Source of the DNA: Clostridia bacterium
GTDB lineage: Bacteria; Bacillota; Clostridia; TANB77; CAG-508
Reading direction: 5' to 3'
DNA length: 64,000 nt
Assembly (NCBI GenBank): GCA_022790975.1
Contig: JAAVYF010000043.1
Span: 23,128 to 87,127, forward strand
Shown: positions 10,282 through 20,861 of the stretch, one piece after another
How the letters are laid out: every line of letters starts with the position of its first letter
Position numbering within the stretch: the stretch's first letter is position 1
Made by a program: the position numbers and the translations under genes
The notes under the pieces: generated by a model
Databases searched by the model: none
What the model was told of the DNA's origin: nothing
The model's input: the letters and a program-made list of their open reading frames with translations, nothing else

Positions 10282-11694
10282 ATGGAAAAAACAGAAGGAG
10301 AAGTTTTAAAAGAAAAACTTTTTAATGAGAAAAAATCAGGATGGAATGATTTAAGTGAAGAAGATACAAGACAAGTTTTTAGATTTGCTGATGAGTATAT
10401 GTTTTATTTAAATCAAGCAAAAACAGAAAAAGAAATAGTACATTTTTCAAAAGAAATATTATTAAAAAATGATTTTAAAGATTTAAATGAAGTTAGTACT
10501 TTAAATCCAGGTGACAAAGTTTTTTGGGTGAATAGAAATAGAAGTCTTTATATTGCAGTAATTGGTAAAGAAAAAATGTCTGATGGTGTTAAGATTGTTG
10601 CTGCTCATGGAGATTCTCCACGTATAGATTTAAAACAAAATCCATTATATGAAGAAGGAGAAATTGGGCTTTTAAAAACACATTATTATGGTGGAATAAA
10701 AAAATATCAATGGGCAACAGTTCCACTTAGTATGCATGGAATAGTTGCAAAAACAAATGGTGAAAGAGTTAATGTAACAATTGGTGAAAGTGAAAAAGAT
10801 CCTGTTTTTTATATTACAGATTTACCACCTCATTTATCAAGAGGTATTCAAGATGAAAGAAAATTAGCAGAAGGAATTACAGGAGAAGAATTAAATATTG
10901 TAGCAGGAACAATACCATATTATGATAAAAAGATTTCAGAAAGAGTTAAATTAAATATATTAAAAATTTTAAATGAAAAATATGGTATAAAAGAAGTAGA
11001 TTTTACAAGTTCGGAATTAGAGTTTGTTCCAAGTTATAAAGCTAGAAGTGTAGGTTTTGATGAAAGCTTAGTTGGTGCTTATGGACAAGATGATAAAGTT
11101 TGTTGTTATACATCTTTAAGAGCTATTTTAGATGCTCAAAATCCAGTAAAGACTTCAATTTGTGTTTTAACAGATAAAGAAGAGATAGGATTTTGTGGTG
11201 TTACTGGTATGGAATCTCATAGTTTTGAAAGATTTATGATTGAACTATTAGAAAAATCAGGAGAAAATATGCCAGGAATGTTAGAAAAAGTATATAGTAA
11301 TTCAAATGCTATTTCAGCAGATGTTGATGCAGGATATGATCCAACATTTACTGTAGCATTTGATTCTATAAATGCAAGTAGATTAGGTCATGGAGTATGT
11401 ATTTGTAAATATACTGGAGCAAGAGGAAAATCAAGTGCTTCTGAAGCTCCAGCAGAATTTGTAGCTAATATTAGACGTATTTTTGATGATAATAATGTAG
11501 CATATTGTTCATCAGAACTTGGAAAAGTAGATAAAGGTGGTGGAGGGACAATTGCTGTTACACTTGCTAATAGAGGAATTGATACTTTAGATATTGGAAT
11601 ACCGGTATTATCAATGCATTCACCATATGAATTAACGAGTAAATTTGATGTTTATGATGCTTTTAGAGCATATAGAGCATTTTTTAATGATTAA
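10282..11694 (+). CDS. M18 family aminopeptidase
   Basis: AAHGDSPRIDLKQNPLYE, GAYGQDDKVCCYTSL, DKEEIGFCG, SMHSPYE motifs. Confidence 0.93.
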   Translation: MEKTEGEVLKEKLFNEKKSGWNDLSEEDTRQVFRFADEYMFYLNQAKTEKEIVHFSKEILLKNDFKDLNEVSTLNPGDKVFWVNRNRSLYIAVIGKEKMSDGVKIVAAHGDSPRIDLKQNPLYEEGEIGLLKTHYYGGIKKYQWATVPLSMHGIVAKTNGERVNVTIGESEKDPVFYITDLPPHLSRGIQDERKLAEGITGEELNIVAGTIPYYDKKISERVKLNILKILNEKYGIKEVDFTSSELEFVPSYKARSVGFDESLVGAYGQDDKVCCYTSLRAILDAQNPVKTSICVLTDKEEIGFCGVTGMESHSFERFMIELLEKSGENMPGMLEKVYSNSNAISADVDAGYDPTFTVAFDSINASRLGHGVCICKYTGARGKSSASEAPAEFVANIRRIFDDNNVAYCSSELGKVDKGGGGTIAVTLANRGIDTLDIGIPVLSMHSPYELTSKFDVYDAFRAYRAFFND

Positions 11695-11721
11695 TTAGTT
11701 AATATAGATAAATAAAACTAT

Positions 11722-11762
11722 AAAAAGCAATGAAAATAAAAAGATTTTTTTATTGCTTTTTT
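11722..11762 (+). terminator. terminator after aminopeptidase
   Basis: AAAAAGCAAT...ATTGCTTTTTT. Confidence 0.65.
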
Positions 11763-11997
11763 GTTTTATTATAAATATAAATACAAAGCATTTTTTGCTT
11801 TAGAGCCAATAGATTTCAAAAGACATAAAGATGTAACTGCATATTTTAATAAAAACTATGTAAGCACAGAAATATTTCTCAAAATACTTGATTCTATTAT
11901 TTTTAAATATAAAAATGAAAAGAAAAATAAAATTTATAGAATATTTAAATGACAATGAAATTAAATTAGTAGTATTTATAAATATATAAAAGTTTTT

Positions 11998-12040
11998 AAA
12001 GACAGAGTTTCTAATAAACATAAGAAATTCTGTCTTTTTA
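11998..12040. terminator. bidirectional terminator
   Basis: AAAGACAGAGTTTCT...AGAAATTCTGTCTTT. Confidence 0.7.
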
Positions 12041-12062
12041 TATTGCTTAAAAATTTATTATA

Positions 12063-12350
12063 TTAAAGATAAGGTGAGGATTTATCAGTAATTCCTAATA
12101 TATAATCTACAGAGGTTCCATAAAATTTTGCAAGTTCAATTAAAATTTTTGAAGGCACATCATTTTCTCCTGTCTCATATTTAGAATAACCAGTTTGAGA
12201 CATATTAAGTATTTTTGCTAATTCTTTTTGTGTTAAATCGTGGTCTTCACGCAAAGAACGAATTCTTGGATATTTGTTGGTAAATATATTAATCACCGCC
12301 TTTTTATTATAGTTAATATTTTCAAAAATAAGTTGTTTTATTTTTCCCAA
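12063..12350 (-). CDS. XRE-family HTH regulator
   Basis: LREDHDLTQKELAKILNMSQTGYSKYETGENDVPSKILIELAKFYGTSVDYILG. Confidence 0.93.
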   Translation of the reverse strand: MGKIKQLIFENINYNKKAVINIFTNKYPRIRSLREDHDLTQKELAKILNMSQTGYSKYETGENDVPSKILIELAKFYGTSVDYILGITDKSSPYL

Positions 12351-12563
12351 ATTATAAAAATTAATTATTTTTGAGATTACAAATCCTTTAAAAATGGATA
12401 ATATTCACTAAAATTATTTTAAAATATTTTAAAATACATATTGACATTTAACCTATTTTAGATTAAAATTACTTAAGAAATAACCTGAAACAGGTTAAAT
12501 GTAACTTAAGATTTAAGTACATTTATATTTGTATCTAAGAGGAGGTGAATTTAATTTTCTAAT

Positions 12564-13289
12564 ATGAAAAGGAGTCTGCCTTTCCATCATGGAAAAAGAG
12601 ACAGAAAGAAAAAGGTATCCAAAAGAGTATTTTTTATAAAGATTATTTGTAATTTTGTTTTGTTATTTGTTTTGATTTTCTTTCTATATTATTTTTTTAG
12701 AAAACCAAATAAATCAAATGAAACAAATACAGTAAATAAACTAGTAGAAAATACTTGTATTGAACAAACGGATAATACTGTTCAAGAACTGGATAATACT
12801 GTTGCTCAAAAAATAGAAGAGCCACCTCCAAAAGAGGATGAAAAAGTTGATGTATCTTATTTGCCCGAAAAGATGGGAAAATATAATGTTATTGGAGAAC
12901 TTGTGATTGATAAAATTGGAGTTAAAAATAATATTTTGGACCCTGAAAATCCAAATAATGAAAAAGCTGTAAATGGTGCACTTAATTTATCTGTTGTTAA
13001 ATTTTATGGACCAGATATAAATACAGCAGGAAATTTTAGTATTACAGGTCATAATTATAATGGTTTATTAAAAAGAGTAAAAGAGTTAGAATTAAATGAC
13101 ACTTTTTATTTAATAAATAGAGCTACTGGTACAAAAGTAAATTACAAAATTTATAATATATATACCTGTGATCCTTATGACACCACTTGCTTAGATGCTC
13201 CACAAGATAATAATGTTAGAGAAGTGACTCTAATTACATGCAATCCAGGAGGATTAACAAGGCGTATATGTAAGGCAAAAGAAATTTAA
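12564..13289 (+). CDS. sortase
   Basis: N-terminal TM, FSITGHNYNG (catalytic His), VTLITCNPGG..R (catalytic Cys/Arg). Confidence 0.85.
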   Translation: MKRSLPFHHGKRDRKKKVSKRVFFIKIICNFVLLFVLIFFLYYFFRKPNKSNETNTVNKLVENTCIEQTDNTVQELDNTVAQKIEEPPPKEDEKVDVSYLPEKMGKYNVIGELVIDKIGVKNNILDPENPNNEKAVNGALNLSVVKFYGPDINTAGNFSITGHNYNGLLKRVKELELNDTFYLINRATGTKVNYKIYNIYTCDPYDTTCLDAPQDNNVREVTLITCNPGGLTRRICKAKEI

Positions 13290-13346
13290 ATTTTATCCAA
13301 ATATAGATACAAAAATCTTATTTAAAAAAGAAAGGAATTTTAAGAG

Positions 13347-14165
13347 ATGAAAATGAAGAGAATAATTTTAGGAATTTTAGTTGCAGTTATAATGTTAGTA
13401 GCTATGACACCAATGACAAATGCCGCTACATTTAGCATAGATGCTAAAGATGCAAAATATGAAGTAGGAGATAAAGTTGTGGTAACTGTTAATGTTAACC
13501 CAACTCGTAATATTGATATTACATTAAATTATGATAAAGATGTTTTTTCAATAGATAGTGTTGACGCAATTGCTGCAAATTCACAGACAGGTGCTTTCAA
13601 ACCAACAGTAAATAAAAAAGTTGCAGGAGTTATTGAAGTATCAGGGGCAGATGCTGATGAGGATTTAAAAATAATAGGAATGAAATTTACATTCATAGCA
13701 AATAAAGAAGCTGATTCTGCAGTTTTCACAGCTTCAGGTTTAGTTACAGAAGTAGCTGAAACATTAAATTCTACTACAAAAACTGTAAAAGTAGTTAAAA
13801 AATCTGAAGAACCAACAAAACCAGCAGAACCAGAAAATCCAAATAAACCATCTGAACCAACAGAGCCAACAACACCAAATACACCAGATAAGCCATCAAC
13901 TCCAACAGAACCAACAACACCAAATAAACCATCTGAACCAACAACTCCAAACACACCAACTGAACCAAATAATGCAGAAACACCAAAAACAGAAACAAAA
14001 CAAGAGCAAGTGACAACACCAACTACACAATCAGGAAATTCTAACAAAATACAAAAACCAACTAAATTACCACAAACAGGAGTACCTTTTGTTGCAATTG
14101 GTTTAGTATTAGTAGCAATTGTTGCAGGAGCTGTATTAGTTTCTACAAACAAAAAATTAAAATAA
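13347..14165 (+). CDS. cell-wall-anchored cohesin-like protein with Pro/Thr-rich linker and LPQTG sorting signal
   Basis: Signal peptide; FSIDAKDAKYEVGDKVVVTVNVNPTRNIDITLNYDKDVFS cohesin-like fold; PTEPTTPNKPSEP linker; LPQTG-hydrophobic-KKLK tail. Confidence 0.8.
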   Translation: MKMKRIILGILVAVIMLVAMTPMTNAATFSIDAKDAKYEVGDKVVVTVNVNPTRNIDITLNYDKDVFSIDSVDAIAANSQTGAFKPTVNKKVAGVIEVSGADADEDLKIIGMKFTFIANKEADSAVFTASGLVTEVAETLNSTTKTVKVVKKSEEPTKPAEPENPNKPSEPTEPTTPNTPDKPSTPTEPTTPNKPSEPTTPNTPTEPNNAETPKTETKQEQVTTPTTQSGNSNKIQKPTKLPQTGVPFVAIGLVLVAIVAGAVLVSTNKKLK

Positions 14166-14213
14166 TTAAGTAGTATTAAAATTTTAAAATAAAAACTTAG
14201 GGGGAAATTTAGA

Positions 14214-17200
14214 ATGAACAAAAAAATAAAAATTGTTTCAACTATTGCTTTAACAGGTATGATGGGATTAAATATATTAAGTTCAAATTTATATGCTGTA
14301 AATGTAGTATCAAATGGGAAAACGCAAGTGTTTGATGCAAGTACTATAGGCGGAAAGAAAATAGTTCCTGTTGTATTAGATGGAAAAACAGATACTTTAA
14401 CAAGAACAGAAATTAAAGCAAAATATCCAGAAGCAAAAGACTTTTCAGGAAAAAATCAAAATCAAGTTGGTACAGGAGAAACATTTAAGATAGGAAATGA
14501 TACATATACAGTTATGGTATATGGAGATGTTAATGGAGATGGATTAATTAACAGTAGTGATGCTTTATTAGTTGAAAGACATAAAACTAAAGATACAACA
14601 TTAACATTAAATTCAGACCAAAAATTAGCAGCAGATGTTGCTTCAAGAGACGGACAAATAAACAGTTCAGACTCTTTAAGAATAAAAGATTATGCAGTAT
14701 CAAACAAAAGAACAGTTGTAGATAGTGTTCCAGATGCTAATAAAAAACCAGAAGAGCCAGTTAATAATTATAATTATGATGTAGTTGTAAATGAAGGAAA
14801 TATGGTTGATGGAAAAAGTATAATTAATTCAGAAAAAACTGTATTAATAAAAGCAACTCCAAAAGAAGCTGTTACCGAAAATACCACTTTAACAGTAAAA
14901 GTATTAGGAGAAGATGGAGAAGAAATTACTGGACATGGTATTACTCTTCCTGAATTAAAAGTTCAAGATAGATATACTGTATCTGATACTCCAGTTGATA
15001 TTAGTTCAAAATTAGGAAGTAATAAAAAATTAACAATACAAGTATTAGATACAAGTGGAAAAGTAGTTGGTCAAACAGAAGTAGATGTTCATATAACTCT
15101 TCCAGAAGTAGGAAATGTAGTTACTAACCGTCCTGGAACTGAAAGTGCAGAATTATCTTTAGATGTGTTAAATAATGGTACATTAAAAAATGTAAAATAT
15201 GTTGTTAAAGAAGGTGTAGTAGCAAGTGCTGTTGCAACTCAAGAGAATCAATTAACAGAAAGCTTATATGCAATTAATAATAAAATAACAAAAGCATCAT
15301 TAGTATATGCTAATGGTTATGAAAAATCTAAAGCATATACAGTATCATTTATATTAGTTGATGAATATGGAAATAAATCAGCTATAAAAAGTGCTATTAT
15401 TGCCTCAGGTAATGCTGAAGCTTCTGAAACTACTGTAAACTTTGTAACAGCTCCAACATTAGTTGATAATAGCAATAAAGAATTTGCTTGGAAATTAAAT
15501 GGAAGTGCTTTAAATACTTCTAAACAAAAATTATGTTATACATTATATAAAGATGATGTTCCTGTAAAAACAGGTGACCTTTTATCAGGAGACTTTACTG
15601 CTGATATGCAAGAAGTTGGAACATATAAACTTGGTATAGTAATAAAATCTAAAGATGGAACAGTAAAAGATACTGTTGAAAAATTATCTGGTACTGTTGA
15701 AGTAAAGAAATTAAACAAAGTTTCTAATGTAGAATTTGAAGTAAAACAAGAAAATAATACAAATAACTATGTATTAAGTTGGAATGATGATAATACTTCA
15801 TTTGATAGCTATGAAGTAAAATTATATGCATATAATGCAGTTACTAAAGATTTTACAACTGATGAATCATCAAAATTAATAATTGAAAATGCAAAATCAA
15901 AAACTGTAAAAATAAATAATACTGTTTCTGGAATGAGTACAAATACTCTTTACAAAGCAAAAGTAACAGTAAAGAAAGAAGCAAATCAATATAAATGGCT
16001 TGATTCAGATGTTGAAGCATCAGAAATGTTCTTTATAATTGATGCTAATGGATTATTATCTAATCCAGTTGCTAATGAAACATCAATAACTTATGAATTA
16101 GATGATATTGATATTGAAGGACTTGATGAAGAAGTTAAATATCAAGTTACAGTATATAAAATGGTATCTGACCCAAATGATAATGCAAATTATAGTTCTC
16201 AAAAAATAGATACAAGAGATGTTGCAATATCAACTGATGAAGCTGGTCAGAAATATCTTACAATATCAAATTTAGAAAGAAATACTAATTATGCATTTAG
16301 ATTAATTGCTAAAATGGGAAATGCCGAAGGAGTAGCAACTAGTGTAATGGCTAAAGCTACAACAATAAAAACTCCAGAAATTAAAGGTTTAACTGTTGTA
16401 AAAAATCCAACAGTAGCAGAAGCTGGAAAAGTAGGAATTAATGGTACAACATTATATATTAATGGTGAAGAAATAGCAAATTATGATAAAGCAAATTATA
16501 CTGATGAATTTATATCAAATATTGATAATATAGTTGCAAAATTAAAAGCTGATGATGTTGTTACAATCGTAGACAACAAAATAACATTAGATTTAAAATC
16601 AGGAGTAGAAAATTCTACAGTAGCTTTAACTGCTGGAACTGAAAATAAAATTCTTGAAATAACAGGAAATACATTTACAAAAACAGTTACAGTTTCTGAA
16701 AAATTACAAGAATTAGTTGTAAATACTGGTTTATTTGATATATCAGGAGTATCAGCTGAAAAATATACATTAGCTAATGGTACTAAAGTTAGTGATACAA
16801 CTTCTAATAAAGATAGAGATTTTGTAATTAAAGCAGGAGCTAGCGTTAGAATAAATGGAGTTGAAATAGAAGCTAAGAAAGAAGCAAATATTTTAATAAA
16901 AAATACTGATATAGTAGTAAAAACAACTAAAGAAACAGAAAATGATTTAGTATTTAAAAATGAATCAGGAAAAGATGTTGATATAGCATTTGTACCAGTT
17001 GGAAATGCTGGAATTTATACAGGAACTGTTACAATTAGTTCAAATGGTGGAGAAGTTGTTGTATCACAATCTGCAGTTGAACTTGATAATGTAAATTTAA
17101 CAATAGATGTAAAATCTGGAGATATTGATATATCTAACTTTAATGGTGATAATTTAAATACAACAGTAAATGTTAAAAATAATGATGTTACACCAACAAC

Positions 17201-17474
17201 ACTTATAGTTAAATCTAATATGGTAGCTCCAATTGATTTAACTGATGTTGAAATAAAAAATTATAGTCTGGAAGAAAATAATGTTGATGGTATTACAGGT
17301 GTAAATTCTACTAATAAACAAAATGTAATTGATTTCATTAATTCTTTTGGATTCCAAGGAACAGGAGCAACATTAACTGTTGATACAAGTAGTGATGCTC
17401 AATTAGTAACAATTACATTCCCAGTAGGAGCAAATGTTGTTAATGAAGAAGTTAAAGGACTTGCTACAAAATAG
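14214..17474 (+). CDS. large secreted dockerin-containing protein with fibronectin-III-like segments
   Basis: Signal peptide; duplicated dockerin motif GDVNGDGLINSSDALLVERH...ASRDGQINSSDSLRIKDY. Confidence 0.8.
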   Translation: MNKKIKIVSTIALTGMMGLNILSSNLYAVNVVSNGKTQVFDASTIGGKKIVPVVLDGKTDTLTRTEIKAKYPEAKDFSGKNQNQVGTGETFKIGNDTYTVMVYGDVNGDGLINSSDALLVERHKTKDTTLTLNSDQKLAADVASRDGQINSSDSLRIKDYAVSNKRTVVDSVPDANKKPEEPVNNYNYDVVVNEGNMVDGKSIINSEKTVLIKATPKEAVTENTTLTVKVLGEDGEEITGHGITLPELKVQDRYTVSDTPVDISSKLGSNKKLTIQVLDTSGKVVGQTEVDVHITLPEVGNVVTNRPGTESAELSLDVLNNGTLKNVKYVVKEGVVASAVATQENQLTESLYAINNKITKASLVYANGYEKSKAYTVSFILVDEYGNKSAIKSAIIASGNAEASETTVNFVTAPTLVDNSNKEFAWKLNGSALNTSKQKLCYTLYKDDVPVKTGDLLSGDFTADMQEVGTYKLGIVIKSKDGTVKDTVEKLSGTVEVKKLNKVSNVEFEVKQENNTNNYVLSWNDDNTSFDSYEVKLYAYNAVTKDFTTDESSKLIIENAKSKTVKINNTVSGMSTNTLYKAKVTVKKEANQYKWLDSDVEASEMFFIIDANGLLSNPVANETSITYELDDIDIEGLDEEVKYQVTVYKMVSDPNDNANYSSQKIDTRDVAISTDEAGQKYLTISNLERNTNYAFRLIAKMGNAEGVATSVMAKATTIKTPEIKGLTVVKNPTVAEAGKVGINGTTLYINGEEIANYDKANYTDEFISNIDNIVAKLKADDVVTIVDNKITLDLKSGVENSTVALTAGTENKILEITGNTFTKTVTVSEKLQELVVNTGLFDISGVSAEKYTLANGTKVSDTTSNKDRDFVIKAGASVRINGVEIEAKKEANILIKNTDIVVKTTKETENDLVFKNESGKDVDIAFVPVGNAGIYTGTVTISSNGGEVVVSQSAVELDNVNLTIDVKSGDIDISNFNGDNLNTTVNVKNNDVTPTTLIVKSNMVAPIDLTDVEIKNYSLEENNVDGITGVNSTNKQNVIDFINSFGFQGTGATLTVDTSSDAQLVTITFPVGANVVNEEVKGLATK

Positions 17475-17532
17475 TAAAAATAATTAATTTGTGATTATAA
17501 ACAAATTAAGTATTATATTTTATTTATATTTC

Positions 17533-17568
17533 AAAAAAGAGAAATAGTAGAAAAGCTATTTCTCTTTT
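17533..17568 (+). terminator. terminator after dockerin gene
   Basis: AAAAGAGAAATAG...CTATTTCTCTTTT. Confidence 0.7.
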
Positions 17569-17849
17569 GCTATTTATAGGGAATTTTACTATGCTTTAAT
17601 TTTTTTATATAATAATAATTACTTTTTTTGTGTTTCAATTGTATAAATAATTGAAATGGGAAAAAAGATATTAGCTTGTCAACCAAAAGTTGCATACACT
17701 TTAATATTCCAGTTGACAAAAGTCGATATTTATTAAAATTATATTTAAAAATAAAAATCTTTTTCAAAATTTTTAAAAAAACACTATTAAACCATAAAAA
17801 AATATGATAGAATATCGCTATAAAAAATAAGTAAAAGGAGATTTTTATT

Positions 17850-18401
17850 ATGTTTGATTTAAATAATATAGAAGAAAAAATGAAAAAATCAGTTAGTGTT
17901 TTTGAAGAAAATCTTTCTGAAGTTAGAGCAGGACGTGCAAATCCAGCAATTTTAAATAAAATATCTATTGAATATTATGGAGCTACTACACCAATAAATC
18001 AAGTAGCTGCTGTATCAGTTCCAGAGGCTAGAATGATAGTAATTCAACCTTGGGATGCAAGTTGTTTGAAAGATATTGAAAAAGCTATACTTGCTTCTGA
18101 TATTGGATTAAATCCAAACAATGATGGTAAAGTTATAAGATTAAATTTTCCTGAATTAACAGAAGAAAGAAGAAAAGAATTAGCTAAAGATATTAGAAAA
18201 ATGGCTGAAGATGCTAGAGTTTCTGTTAGAGGTGTAAGACGTGAAGGAATGGATTTAGTTAAAGAATTAAATAAAAAATCTGAAATTACAGAAGATGAAA
18301 GAAAATCTAATGAAGATTCAATTCAAAAATTAACAGATAAATATATTGCTGAAATAGATAAACTATCAGAAGTAAAAGAAAAAGAAATTATGAGTGTATA
18401 G
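17850..18401 (+). CDS. frr: ribosome recycling factor
   Basis: VRAGRANPAIL, IQPWDAS, LTEERRKELAK, VSVRGVRREG. Confidence 0.97.
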   Translation: MFDLNNIEEKMKKSVSVFEENLSEVRAGRANPAILNKISIEYYGATTPINQVAAVSVPEARMIVIQPWDASCLKDIEKAILASDIGLNPNNDGKVIRLNFPELTEERRKELAKDIRKMAEDARVSVRGVRREGMDLVKELNKKSEITEDERKSNEDSIQKLTDKYIAEIDKLSEVKEKEIMSV

Positions 18402-18410
18402 GAGATAATC

Positions 18411-19118
18411 ATGAATAAAGAAAACTTTCCAGAGCATATTGCTATTATAATGGATGGTAATAGAAGGTGGGCTAAAAAACGTATGCTTCCTATACAACTA
18501 GGTCACAAAGAAGGTGCAAAAAACCTTGAAAAAATGGTTAGATATGCAAATAAAATTGGAATAAAATATTTTACTGTATATGCATTTTCAACAGAGAATT
18601 GGAAAAGAAGTAAAGAAGAAGTGTCTAGTTTAATGGAACTTTTGAAAAATTATTTAGATGATTACTCAAAAAGAGCAGATTCTGAAAATATAAAAGTAAA
18701 TGTTTGGGGAGATATTACAGCACTTAATGATGGATTAAGAACTAGTATTATTAATTGTATGGAAAGAACTAAAAATAATACTGGAGTTAATTTTAATATT
18801 TGTCTAAATTATGGTGGTAGAAATGAAATGACAAATGCTATGATAAAAATTGCAAAACAAGTAAAACAAGGTTTACTTGATATAAATGATATTACAGAAG
18901 ATGTTATATCAAAAAATTTATATTCAGAAAATGTACCAGATCCAGATTTAATGATAAGAACTTCTGGAGAATTTAGAACAAGTGGATTTTTATTATGGCA
19001 GATGGCTTATACAGAGTTTGTATTTTTTGAAAAATATTGGCCAGAATTTAATGAAAAAGATTTAGATTCATGTATAGAAATTTATCAGAGTAGGAATCGT
19101 AAATTTGGGGGAAAATAA
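18411..19118 (+). CDS. uppS: isoprenyl transferase (UPP synthase)
   Basis: HIAIIMDGNRRWAKKR, YAFSTENWKR, DPDLMIRTSGEFRTSGFLLWQ. Confidence 0.96.
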   Translation: MNKENFPEHIAIIMDGNRRWAKKRMLPIQLGHKEGAKNLEKMVRYANKIGIKYFTVYAFSTENWKRSKEEVSSLMELLKNYLDDYSKRADSENIKVNVWGDITALNDGLRTSIINCMERTKNNTGVNFNICLNYGGRNEMTNAMIKIAKQVKQGLLDINDITEDVISKNLYSENVPDPDLMIRTSGEFRTSGFLLWQMAYTEFVFFEKYWPEFNEKDLDSCIEIYQSRNRKFGGK

Positions 19119-19170
19119 ATATAGAATTATTAATCATAGATTAACTATAAAATTTTATATGGAGGATTAT

Positions 19171-20058
19171 ATGAATATTAAAAGGATTTTAACAACTTTA
19201 ATTGGCTTTCCACTAGTTACATTAATTATCATATATGGAAATAAATATTTAATGGATTGTTTAATTGGAATTATTGCTTGTATTGCAATTCATGAATATT
19301 TTAAATTAGATAAAAATTCTGAGTTAAAAAAAATTTCTTGGGTTGGTTATTTAATTGCAATTATGATTTCATTAATTCATATAGTTAATATTAAAGTTAG
19401 TTTAATAGTATTATTATTTGGACTTCCAACAGTATTATTAATATTATTTTTACATATAGTATTAACAGATATGAAAATAAACATTAAAGATATAGCATTT
19501 GCATTTTTAGGAATTTGTTATATAGTTTCTTTTGTTATATTTATACCATTAATCTATGGAATTGGAGATAATACAGAATTAAGTTTTACACAAAATAATA
19601 CATTAATAGAGGAAATTATGGTAAATTTTAAAAATATAGAAGTAACAGGAAAATTTTTAATATGGTATTTAGTATGGTGCTCTTGGGGGTCTGATGTTTT
19701 TGCATATATAATAGGAAAACATTTTGGAAAACATAAATTTAGTAAAATTAGTCCAAATAAAACTATTGAAGGTTGTTTTGCAGGAATAGTTGGAGCAATA
19801 ATTTTATCATTAGTTTATACATATGCAATAAATGAAGCTCAAGGTTTTAACTTAAATTATCTATCAATTGGAATAATGAGTTTTATTCTTTGCATTATAG
19901 GACAAATTGGAGATTTTTCAGCATCAACAATAAAAAGATATTTTGATGTAAAAGATTTTAGCAATATTTTTCCTGGTCATGGAGGAATGCTAGATAGAAT
20001 GGATAGTGTTATGTTTATAGCACCATATGCATTTTTAACATTTACATTTATATTATAA
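19171..20058 (+). CDS. cdsA: phosphatidate cytidylyltransferase
   Basis: SDVFAYIIGKHFGKHKFSKISPNKTIEGCFAG...DFSNIFPGHGGMLDRMDS signature. Confidence 0.95.
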   Translation: MNIKRILTTLIGFPLVTLIIIYGNKYLMDCLIGIIACIAIHEYFKLDKNSELKKISWVGYLIAIMISLIHIVNIKVSLIVLLFGLPTVLLILFLHIVLTDMKINIKDIAFAFLGICYIVSFVIFIPLIYGIGDNTELSFTQNNTLIEEIMVNFKNIEVTGKFLIWYLVWCSWGSDVFAYIIGKHFGKHKFSKISPNKTIEGCFAGIVGAIILSLVYTYAINEAQGFNLNYLSIGIMSFILCIIGQIGDFSASTIKRYFDVKDFSNIFPGHGGMLDRMDSVMFIAPYAFLTFTFIL

Positions 20059-20076
20059 TTTTAGGAGGCTTGAAAC

Positions 20077-20810
20077 TTGAGCTTTATAATAGGAATTTTA
20101 AAAATAATAGTACTTTTAGGTTTTTTAGTTTTAATACATGAAGGTGGACATTTTTTAGTTGCAAAGAAATGTAATGTAAAAGTACTTGAATTTTCGATTG
20201 GTTTTGGAAAAGAACTTTATTCAAAGCAAGGAAAAGAAACTAAATATACAATAAGAGCAATTCCACTTCGGTCGGATATTGTAGTATGCTTGGTGAACAA
20301 GAAGCTGTAGAAGATGATAGAGCATTTAATAAAGCTCCAGTTTGGAAAAGACTTTTAATAGTTCTTGCTGGAGCTGTTGTAAATATTGTTTTTGGTCTTA
20401 TTGTTTTTTGGATATTAGCAAGTATTTATAATAAAAATTTACATGATGGTTTAGTTGTTACTAAAAGATATATAATGTCGATTTTTGAAAGTTTTTCTAT
20501 GTTGTTTAAGTCATCACAAGACAAAATAGCTGTTATGGGACCAGTTGGAATTTCTGAAATGATAGTAAAAACTAATGGATTATTTGATTTTGTCTATTTA
20601 TTAAGTGTAATTTCTGTTTCACTAGGAATAACAAATCTTCTTCCAATTCCAGCATTAGATGGAGGAAAAATTTTAATTTTATTAATAGAATTAATTAGAA
20701 GAAAACCAATAAAACAAAATACAGAATTAACAATTACAGCAATTGGTCTATTTACATTATTAACAATTGCAGTAATGACTACAGTAAATGATGTAGGAAG
20801 AATATTTTAA
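20077..20810 (+). CDS. rseP: RseP-type intramembrane zinc metalloprotease, apparently lacking the PDZ domain; requires two adjacent +1 recoding events
   Basis: HEGGHFLVAKK active site, AIPLGGYCSMLGE restored by skipping two Cs, LLPIPALDGGKIL motif. Confidence 0.92.
20269..20276 (+). other. tandem +1 recoding sites CGGT-CGGA (rseP)
   Basis: CTT-C-GGT-C-GGA-TAT = L-G-G-Y, the invariant PLGGY motif; both glycines need a skipped C. Confidence 0.92.
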
Positions 20811-20861
20811 AATTTTTATTAGTATACAAAGGTGTTTTTTTGAAAACAAAAGGAGGAATAT

